Source of the DNA: Treponema sp. UBA4328
Lineage (GTDB): Bacteria > Spirochaetota > Spirochaetia > Treponematales > Treponemataceae
Assembly (NCBI GenBank): GCA_002394465.1
Contig: DGTU01000138.1
Span: forward strand, 1 to 13,973
Length of the DNA: 13,973 nt
Direction of reading: 5' to 3'
Below, piece by piece: positions 6,877 through 12,586 of this stretch. The translations under genes and the position numbers were made by a program. Numbering within the stretch: the first letter of the stretch is position 1; every line of letters starts with the position of its first letter. Below the pieces are notes generated by a model. The model had not been told where the DNA came from. It searched no databases and saw only the letters and a program-made list of their open reading frames with translations.

Positions 6877-6904
6877 TTGTTATGTACGTGTAATGTGGTA
6901 TGAT
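6877..6904 (+). promoter_or_regulatory. Candidate promoter of the AlkD-like gene
   Basis: TATGAT (6899-6904, five of six) is preceded at a 16-base spacer by TTGTTA (6877-6882, four of six). The -10 ends six bases before ATG 6911, which has no Shine-Dalgarno sequence, so the message could be leaderless. The in-frame ATG at 6893 would then lie inside the promoter. Confidence 0.4.
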
Positions 6905-6910
6905 TTTGTT

Positions 6911-7603
6911 ATGAATATTCATGAGATTGAAGAAAGGCTGTTTTTGCTGCAGGATTTGAAATTCAGGGATTTCCACAGAAAACTGATTCCTGACGTGGAG
7001 GCGGAGCGTATCATAGGCGTGCGTACTCCTGACCTTAAAAAGCTTGCGAAAGAAATTTACCGTTCGGACCGGAATGCTGCTGAAGACTTTATGAAATCCC
7101 TTCCGCACGGGTTTTATGACGAAAACCAGCTGCATGCCTTTCTGCTGTGTGAAGAAAAGGATTTTGACAGATGCATTTGCGGCGTTGAAGCTTTCCTGCC
7201 GTATGTTGATAACTGGGCGACTTGTGACCAGCTTTCTCCCGCAGTTTTTAAAAAGCATCATGATAAACTCCTGCCGTACATAAGAAAGTGGCTTGAAAGC
7301 GCCCGTACATATTCCGTGCGTTTTGCCATGGGAATGCTGATGCGTTATTTCCTTGATGATGACTTTAAGGCTGAATACATGGAAACTGTGGCAGCCTTTA
7401 AGAGTGATGAATATTACATAAAGATGATGCAGGCCTGGTATTTTGCGACGGCACTTGCAAAACAGTATGAGTGCGCAGTTTCCTTCCTCAGGGAGAACCG
7501 GCTTGAAAAATGGACTCACAACAAGGCAGTTCAGAAAGCGTGCGGGAGTTTCAGGATTACGGCGGATCAGAAGGAAGAACTGAAGAAACTGAGGCGCATC
7601 TGA
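6911..7603 (+). CDS. AlkD-type DNA alkylation repair glycosylase
   Basis: This gene encodes 230 residues from ATG 6911, close to the usual AlkD length. The start was chosen because MNIHEIEERLFLLQDLKFRDF aligns with the typical AlkD N-terminus. An in-frame ATG at 6893 would add six residues without a ribosome binding site. The protein is made of HEAT-like helical repeats that wrap DNA, and it removes N3- and N7-alkylated purines without flipping the base. Residues known to matter in Bacillus cereus AlkD appear conserved: Trp102 and Asp106 in DNWATCDQ, Arg137 in YSVRFAMG, and Trp176 in QAWYFAT. The early motif GVRTPDLKKLAKE is also typical. It is cytoplasmic, divergent from the metalloregulator, and ends 62 bases before the TRAP gene, which has its own promoter. 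Confidence 0.92.
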   Translation: MNIHEIEERLFLLQDLKFRDFHRKLIPDVEAERIIGVRTPDLKKLAKEIYRSDRNAAEDFMKSLPHGFYDENQLHAFLLCEEKDFDRCICGVEAFLPYVDNWATCDQLSPAVFKKHHDKLLPYIRKWLESARTYSVRFAMGMLMRYFLDDDFKAEYMETVAAFKSDEYYIKMMQAWYFATALAKQYECAVSFLRENRLEKWTHNKAVQKACGSFRITADQKEELKKLRRI

Positions 7604-7613
7604 AAATAAAAAG

Positions 7614-7658
7614 TATACAAGCCGGGAAAAAAAGGTATAATGATTTTATGTAAGGAAG
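7614..7658 (+). promoter_or_regulatory. Promoter and ribosome binding site of the TRAP-binding-protein gene
   Basis: A perfect TATAAT -10 box lies at 7636-7641. At a 16-base spacer upstream is TATACA (7614-7619), a four-of-six match to TTGACA. Transcription would start near 7648. AAGGAAG at 7652-7658 is a clear ribosome binding site, seven bases before ATG 7666. This is the best sigma70-like promoter in the window. Confidence 0.7.
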
Positions 7659-7665
7659 TGTGCAT

Positions 7666-8736
7666 ATGAAAAAGTGTTATTTTAAGTTCATAAAATTATT
7701 TTCACTGCTGCTTATTGCTGCTGTAATCCAGTCCTGCAGCAAATCAGAAAAAATCAAGCTGTATGGAGTCTCGGAAGATAACCTGCCGCTCCTGAATGCC
7801 AACGAAAACTGTTACATCATGAGGGTCGGTCATGCCCAGACTGAAGATTCGCCGAGGCACAAATCACTTCTGTACTTTAAGGAAAAAGTTGAAAAGGCCT
7901 CTGACGGTAATATAAAAATAATGCTTTATCCGAACGGAATTCTCGGTGATGAAGCAGAAATGACGATTGCCGTTTCGGAAGGAGACCTTGAAGCCGTGAG
8001 GGGAGGCGACCTTGAATTCGTTCCGAAAATCATTCAGCTCGGTCTTCCGATGATTGCAGATACCCTTGATGAAGTGCACCAGCTGTGTTACGGAGCTCCT
8101 GTTTCAAAAATGCTTGAAATTGCTGCGGTAAGCAACCTTTATGTTCTTGCTGTCGGTGATGACAGCGGATTCCGTCAGATAACAAATAACGTACGCCCGA
8201 TTGTACGCCCTGAAGACATGAAGGGACTCAAAATACGTGCGCCGCAGATTCCGGCTACAGTCATGTTCATCAATGAACTCGGAGCTGAGGCAACAGTCAT
8301 TCCGTTTACAAAGCTTTATAAGGCCCTGAAGGACGGAGTTGTCGACGGTCAGGAAAATCCGTTTGCACTTATCGATTCAAGTGATTTTTATGAAGTTCAG
8401 AAATACTGTACCCTGATTAACTGGCAGTTCTTCCCGGAACTCATGTATGTCAATCTTTCCTGGTGGAAATCCCTTCCTGAAGAATACCAGAAGATCCTTT
8501 CCGACTGTGCAAGGGACATGATGCTGGAAAATGCACGAATTACTGAGGCCGATAATGAAGAATTCATTAAGCACATTCAGGAAGGCGGCTGTCAGATTAC
8601 GGTACTGACTCCTGAACAGAGGGCAGCCTTTAAGCCCTATGCTGAAGCAGTATGGAAGAAATACATTGATGAAGGGTATGCCACTAAAAACGATTTGAAT
8701 GAAATGCTTGAGAAAATCGGCAAAAAAATTAAGTAA
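7666..8736 (+). CDS. TRAP transporter DctP-type solute-binding lipoprotein
   Basis: This gene encodes 356 residues. The ATG at 7666 is preferred to an in-frame GTG at 7660 because of the AAGGAAG site. A lipoprotein signal ends in IQSC (Cys24), so the protein is tethered rather than freely periplasmic. Family marks are a GHAQTEDSPRHKSLLYFKE opening (55-73), MKGLKIRAP (185-193) with Arg191 at the position that normally binds the substrate carboxylate, and DGQENP (228-233). DctP proteins deliver organic acids or related solutes to a two-part membrane transporter (DctQ/DctM) driven by an ion gradient. No DctQ or DctM gene is adjacent. Instead an M20 peptidase gene follows 8 bases after the stop, with no terminator between, so the two are probably co-transcribed. 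Confidence 0.93.
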   Translation: MKKCYFKFIKLFSLLLIAAVIQSCSKSEKIKLYGVSEDNLPLLNANENCYIMRVGHAQTEDSPRHKSLLYFKEKVEKASDGNIKIMLYPNGILGDEAEMTIAVSEGDLEAVRGGDLEFVPKIIQLGLPMIADTLDEVHQLCYGAPVSKMLEIAAVSNLYVLAVGDDSGFRQITNNVRPIVRPEDMKGLKIRAPQIPATVMFINELGAEATVIPFTKLYKALKDGVVDGQENPFALIDSSDFYEVQKYCTLINWQFFPELMYVNLSWWKSLPEEYQKILSDCARDMMLENARITEADNEEFIKHIQEGGCQITVLTPEQRAAFKPYAEAVWKKYIDEGYATKNDLNEMLEKIGKKIK

Positions 8737-8744
8737 CTGGAATT

Positions 8745-9986
8745 ATGGAAAATCTTGATACATTAAAAAATACGCTCCGGAACGACAGGCAGAAGATGAT
8801 TGAACTTCAGAAACTCCTGACATCTGTTCCAGCAACTGCGCCCGAAAGCGGTGGTGACGGGGAATCGGCAAAATGTGCCGCCCTTGAAAAATGGCTCTGC
8901 GATGCAGGATTCAGCAGCTCTCAGATGAAGCACTATGACGCTCCTGATAAACGGGTTTCTTCTGGCATCCGTCCAAACCTCATACTTACGGTAAACGGAA
9001 AGTCGGATGATTACAGTATATGGGTTATGGCCCACATGGACGTAGTTCCGCCTGGTGATTTAAAGCTCTGGAAAACTGATCCTTTCTGCGCAGTATATGA
9101 TGAAGAAACTGATAAACTGACGGGCCGCGGGGTAGAAGACAATCAGCAGGGACTTGTATCCGGTGTTTTTGCCGCCCTGGCACTCCTGAAAAACAACATT
9201 ACTCCTGAACATACGGTAAAGCTGCTTTTTATGGCAGACGAAGAATTCGGCTCTGAATACGGAATAAAATTCCTGCTCAGAAAGCATCCGGAACTGTTCG
9301 GAAAAAATGACCTCATCCTCATTCCGGACGGCGGTGACAGTGAAGGTGCGACAATCGAAGTTGCCGAAAAGAATATTCTCTGGCTCCGCGTTCATACAAC
9401 CGGTCAGCAGAGCCACGGTTCAATGCCGGACAAGGGAAAAAATGCTCATCTTGCAGCGTGTGACCTTGCGCTCCGCCTGAACGACCTTGAAAATTTCTTT
9501 AATGCGAAGGATGAACTTTTTACGCCGGATTATTCGACCTTTCAGCCGACTAAAAAAGAAGCGAATGTCGAAACCGTAAACATTATTCCTGGCGACGACG
9601 TGTTCTACATGGACTGCCGCATTCTTCCGGTATATCCGCTTGATACGGTTCGTGCTGAAGTTAAAAAGCGCGTTTCTGAAGTTGAAGCAAAGTACGGAGT
9701 AAAAATTGAAATCACTGAGCCTCAGGCACAGCAGTCTCCTGCAACCTCGGCTGATGCTCCGGTCGTAAGGAAACTTGCTCAGGCAATAAAAAAGGCTCAC
9801 GGAATTACTGCAAGGCCTGTCGGAATCGGAGGCGGAACAGTCGGGGCTGAACTGAGGAACTGCGGTTATGCTGCTGCGATATGGTCAACCATCGATGAAG
9901 TGTGCCATCAGCCGAATGAATACTGTTGCGTAAGGAACATCATCGCTGATGCGGAGACACTTTGCGCGCTCTTTACGGAAGCTTAA
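8745..9986 (+). CDS. M20-family zinc metallopeptidase (ArgE/DapE/dipeptidase type)
   Basis: This gene encodes 413 residues with the full two-metal site of clan MH: His97 and Asp99 (AHMDVV), bridging Asp132 (GRGVEDNQ), catalytic Glu166 and ligand Glu167 (ADEEFGSE), Asp195 (IPDGGDSEG) and His388 (EVCHQPNEY). A lid/dimerisation domain with the conserved QQSHGSMP sits between the catalytic halves. There is no signal peptide, so it acts in the cytoplasm. Substrates in this family include dipeptides, N-acylated amino acids and succinyl-diaminopimelate. The sequence alone does not settle which. Similar spirochaete proteins often carry loose DapE-like names. It follows the TRAP-binding-protein gene by 8 bases, has no strong ribosome binding site, and is likely translationally coupled. 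It may hydrolyse a compound imported by that system, which is inference from position only. Confidence 0.9.
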   Translation: MENLDTLKNTLRNDRQKMIELQKLLTSVPATAPESGGDGESAKCAALEKWLCDAGFSSSQMKHYDAPDKRVSSGIRPNLILTVNGKSDDYSIWVMAHMDVVPPGDLKLWKTDPFCAVYDEETDKLTGRGVEDNQQGLVSGVFAALALLKNNITPEHTVKLLFMADEEFGSEYGIKFLLRKHPELFGKNDLILIPDGGDSEGATIEVAEKNILWLRVHTTGQQSHGSMPDKGKNAHLAACDLALRLNDLENFFNAKDELFTPDYSTFQPTKKEANVETVNIIPGDDVFYMDCRILPVYPLDTVRAEVKKRVSEVEAKYGVKIEITEPQAQQSPATSADAPVVRKLAQAIKKAHGITARPVGIGGGTVGAELRNCGYAAAIWSTIDEVCHQPNEYCCVRNIIADAETLCALFTEA

Positions 9987-10032
9987 GGTGAACTTCCCCT
10001 GTTCCGTAATGGCAATACACTGCTTTATGTGT

Positions 10033-10038
10033 TAGAAT
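10033..10038 (+). promoter_or_regulatory. -10-like hexamer nine bases before the COG3014-like gene
   Basis: TAGAAT (five of six matches to TATAAT) ends nine bases before ATG 10048. There is no Shine-Dalgarno sequence and no convincing -35 box. It would give a leader of only a few bases. Confidence 0.35.
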
Positions 10039-10047
10039 TTATTTCAG

Positions 10048-11400
10048 ATGGGTATTTTCACAGGCATCTTCAAGAGAATTTTTCCTCCGGCAGCTATAAG
10101 CTTTCTCCTGGCTTCGTGCATGACAATGAATGACTATAATTATGCACGGATAGATTCAGGACTTTCAGAGGGAAAATATGATGAAGTCATAAATGAACTG
10201 GATGCTAAAAAGACTGAAATCTATTCTTCCCATGATGAAGTCCTTGTCCTTCTGGATGCAGGAATTCTCTGTCACTATGCCGGCGAGTATGAAAAATCAA
10301 ACGGTTTCCTGTCACAGGCCGAGCAGCTCATAGAAAAATACCGCGCAACCAGCATCACCCAGTCAATTTCAGGCTTCCTGACAAACGATACTGCAAAGGA
10401 TTATTCGGGCGAAGACTACGAAGACATTTATTCTAATATTTTCATGGCGCTGAACTACATTGCACTGGGTGAATATGATGAAGCAATGGTTGAAGTACGA
10501 CGCTTTGACAATAAAATACGGACTCTCAAGGCTGATTATGAAAAGATTGTAAGTAATTCTGATGCAGAAAAAAAATCGAACAACGGAGTAAGCATTGAGA
10601 AGGTGAACGTACAGTTTGCTGACAGTGCGCTTGCAAGGTATCTCAGCCTTCTCCTGTACAGAAATGACGGAGATTACGGCAATGCTTCCGTTGACTTAAA
10701 GTTTGCCCGCGAAGATTTCCAGACTCAGAAAGATCTGTATGATTTTGCTTTTCCTTCTTCGGTTGACAGGGAGGTCAGCGTTTCCAGGAACGACTGCCAT
10801 CTGAACATACTTGCCCTCTACGGAAAGTCTCCGGTAAAGAAAGAAAAGACAACCCGTGTCTACAGTGCCGCAGGAAGCGTATGGTACAAGCTCGCTCTTC
10901 CTGAAATGAACCGCCGGAAGTCAGAAATAACCGGAATAAAGGCTCAGGCCGTCTGCCTTTCAAACGGTAAAAAATATGCAACAAAGCTTGATAAAATCGA
11001 ATCCGTAGAAAACATAGCAGTCGATACTTTTCAGAGAAATTATTCCGTTATTCTTGCACATTCCCTCATGAGGACAATCACGCGCGCCGTATCCAATACC
11101 GTGATGCATGAAGGAAGCCGTGTTGCACGTAAACGCGGAAATGACGGAGCGGCACTTCTTTTTACGCTGTTCGATCTTGCCGGAAAGGCCTATACGGAAG
11201 CGGTGGAAAGGGCTGACGTACGCTGTTCAAGATATTTTCCTGCAAGTGCGGCCGTAAGCGGAATTACCGTTGAAGACGAAGGAGAATATGAAGTTACGGT
11301 AAGTTACATGCATTCGTCTTCGGTTCTGTATCAGTTTAAGAAAAACGTGACCGTAAAAAAAGGCACCCTCAGTCTTGTTGAAAGTGCCTGCTTAAGATGA
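10048..11400 (+). CDS. COG3014-like conserved lipoprotein with TPR-like N-terminal region
   Basis: This gene encodes 450 residues. ATG 10048 is required for the lipoprotein signal, whose lipobox is LASC (Cys24). Residues about 30-155 are helical-repeat-like: EGKYDEVINEL, then LLDAGILCHYAGEYEKS (68-84), SITQSISGFLTND (102-114), GEDYED (121-126) and ALNYIALGEYDEAMVEVRR (134-152). This order of motifs matches, from memory, the widespread uncharacterised lipoprotein family COG3014. A long charged helix follows, then a central region around 180-300 and a C-terminal beta-rich part. No enzyme motif is visible; a scaffolding or envelope role is a guess. No Shine-Dalgarno precedes the start. Its last codons contain the mraY terminator, and its stop is 3 bases from the convergent mraY stop. 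Confidence 0.85.
   Translation: MGIFTGIFKRIFPPAAISFLLASCMTMNDYNYARIDSGLSEGKYDEVINELDAKKTEIYSSHDEVLVLLDAGILCHYAGEYEKSNGFLSQAEQLIEKYRATSITQSISGFLTNDTAKDYSGEDYEDIYSNIFMALNYIALGEYDEAMVEVRRFDNKIRTLKADYEKIVSNSDAEKKSNNGVSIEKVNVQFADSALARYLSLLLYRNDGDYGNASVDLKFAREDFQTQKDLYDFAFPSSVDREVSVSRNDCHLNILALYGKSPVKKEKTTRVYSAAGSVWYKLALPEMNRRKSEITGIKAQAVCLSNGKKYATKLDKIESVENIAVDTFQRNYSVILAHSLMRTITRAVSNTVMHEGSRVARKRGNDGAALLFTLFDLAGKAYTEAVERADVRCSRYFPASAAVSGITVEDEGEYEVTVSYMHSSSVLYQFKKNVTVKKGTLSLVESACLR
11355..11389 (-). terminator. Intrinsic terminator of mraY, inside the convergent lipoprotein gene
   Basis: On the minus strand AGGCAC (11389-11384), a 17-base loop and GTGCCT (11366-11361) are followed at once by a run of seven T (11361-11355, one shared with the stem). 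It begins 14 bases after the mraY stop codon. On the plus strand the same hairpin has no adjacent T-run (the nearest is 11 bases away), so it serves mraY. It overlaps the last about 15 codons of the COG3014-like gene. Confidence 0.8.
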
Positions 11401-11403
11401 TTT

Positions 11404-12549
11404 TTATCGGAGCTTGAACATTATTCCTACGACAGCGACCGTAATCAGCAGCTGAAGGATAAGGAATTTTATAAGTACCTGTGTCGGACTCCAGCCGTGG
11501 TCTACCTTCATGTGGTCATGAAGCGGGAACCTTATTGTCTTAAAAATCGAAATATGAAGGAAACGCTTTAAGAAAACCTTCAGAAGTCCCAGTCCTCCGT
11601 CAATCAGCATAATTGAAGATGTTGCAAGAAGCATGAAAGGGTTTCCGCTTACAAGTACGCAGATTCCGATAAAAAATCCGAGTGCGCGGCTGCCTGCATC
11701 TCCCATGAGTACGTGGCTCGGGAATGCATTGTGCCAGAGATAGCCCATAAGGACTCCTGCAAGCGTAAAGATCATTACTGCCCACTTTGCTCCGTCCTTG
11801 AACTGAGGAACGAGAAGGTAGGTTGCAATATCGTAATGTCCGAGTATGAAGTAGAAAATGATTCCGGTTGTAAGGAGTGCTACGAGAACAAGAGTTCCGC
11901 TCAGACCGTCTACACCGTCAGTGCAGTTTGTCGTGTTAACGCTTACCCACAGAATTATCGTTGCGATTATGACAAAGAGCCATGGAGCAACAGCTACAGT
12001 ATTCTTTATGAACGGTATCCACAGATGGATTAAACCGTCCGGTTCATGCATGACCGCAGTTATTCTGCTGGTTCCGTCTTCCTGAAGAATTGTCTGGAAT
12101 CCTTCCGTAAAGTTCTGGTTCTTAAGGTAAATTGCAACCAGAAGTGCTGCAATAACGCTGATTGCCAGGTCGAGAACGGCTTTTTTGTATTCTCCCCAGC
12201 TTGAAATGCTGTTGTCATCAAGATAGCCTGTCAGCATCATAAGCCATGTAAGTACCAGAATGCTTGTCTTGAGCCAGTCCAGCGGTACAAAAATGAGGCT
12301 CAGGATTACGAAGGCACTGATCCAGAATACGCCTGCTCCTGTAGGCTTTCCCTTTGCAAGTTCAGCGTCTTTCGTAAATTCGCGGCCGCGGTCATGCGGA
12401 AGGAATTTGTAGAAAGCCGGAAGACCGTATCTGACAAGAAGAAAACCTGTATAAAGTGCAAGTGCTATAAGGATTGAGTGCTGGGTCAGAAGGCGTCCCG
12501 GCCCGAAATCAGTAGAATTTGAAATTATTTCACCTAGATAATACAACAT
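11404..12549 (-). CDS. mraY: Phospho-N-acetylmuramoyl-pentapeptide transferase (MraY)
   Basis: This gene encodes 381 residues, slightly longer than the usual about 360, with about ten membrane helices. The enzyme transfers phospho-MurNAc-pentapeptide from UDP to undecaprenyl phosphate at the inner face of the cytoplasmic membrane, forming lipid I for peptidoglycan. Motifs in order: KGKPTGAGVFW (67-76, counterpart of the TPTMGG loop), catalytic-site Asp111-Asp112 in YLDDNS, NCTDGVDGLSG (208-218), MGDAGSRALGF (282-292) with Asp284, and PLHDHMK (342-348). The last is usually a triple histidine; here the middle one is Asp345. Residues about 145-185 form a larger extracytoplasmic loop than in short family members. 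The start at 12549 has no Shine-Dalgarno; a -10 box lies seven bases upstream. No other mur or cell-division gene is nearby. Confidence 0.93.
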   Translation of the reverse strand: MLYYLGEIISNSTDFGPGRLLTQHSILIALALYTGFLLVRYGLPAFYKFLPHDRGREFTKDAELAKGKPTGAGVFWISAFVILSLIFVPLDWLKTSILVLTWLMMLTGYLDDNSISSWGEYKKAVLDLAISVIAALLVAIYLKNQNFTEGFQTILQEDGTSRITAVMHEPDGLIHLWIPFIKNTVAVAPWLFVIIATIILWVSVNTTNCTDGVDGLSGTLVLVALLTTGIIFYFILGHYDIATYLLVPQFKDGAKWAVMIFTLAGVLMGYLWHNAFPSHVLMGDAGSRALGFFIGICVLVSGNPFMLLATSSIMLIDGGLGLLKVFLKRFLHISIFKTIRFPLHDHMKVDHGWSPTQVLIKFLILQLLITVAVVGIMFKLR

Positions 12550-12556
12550 ATTTTAT

Positions 12557-12586
12557 AGTATAATGTTTTTTATGAGCGAACTTCAA
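12557..12586 (-). promoter_or_regulatory. mraY promoter
   Basis: On the minus strand TTGAAG (12586-12581, four of six) and TATACT (12562-12557, five of six) are separated by 18 bases. The -10 ends seven bases before the mraY ATG, so the transcript would be leaderless or nearly so. The -35 lies inside the first codons of the divergent ligase gene. Confidence 0.5.
12559..12564 (+). promoter_or_regulatory. -10 box of the AMP-dependent ligase gene
   Basis: A perfect TATAAT ends seven bases before ATG 12572. No Shine-Dalgarno and no clear -35 box are seen. It shares four bases with the opposed mraY -10 (12557-12562), so the two promoters cannot be bound at the same time. Confidence 0.5.

Noticed and set aside
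6893..6910. ATG 6893 as start of the AlkD-like gene
   Set aside because: There is no ribosome binding site, the six extra residues do not fit the family, and the ATG would lie inside the proposed promoter.
7660..7665. GTG 7660 as start of the TRAP binding protein
   Set aside because: It is only one base from AAGGAAG, too close; ATG 7666 has proper spacing.
9974..10008. Inverted repeat TACGGAA/TTCCGTA around the stop of the M20 gene
   Set aside because: The spacer is 21 bases and no T-run follows on either strand, so I do not call it a terminator.
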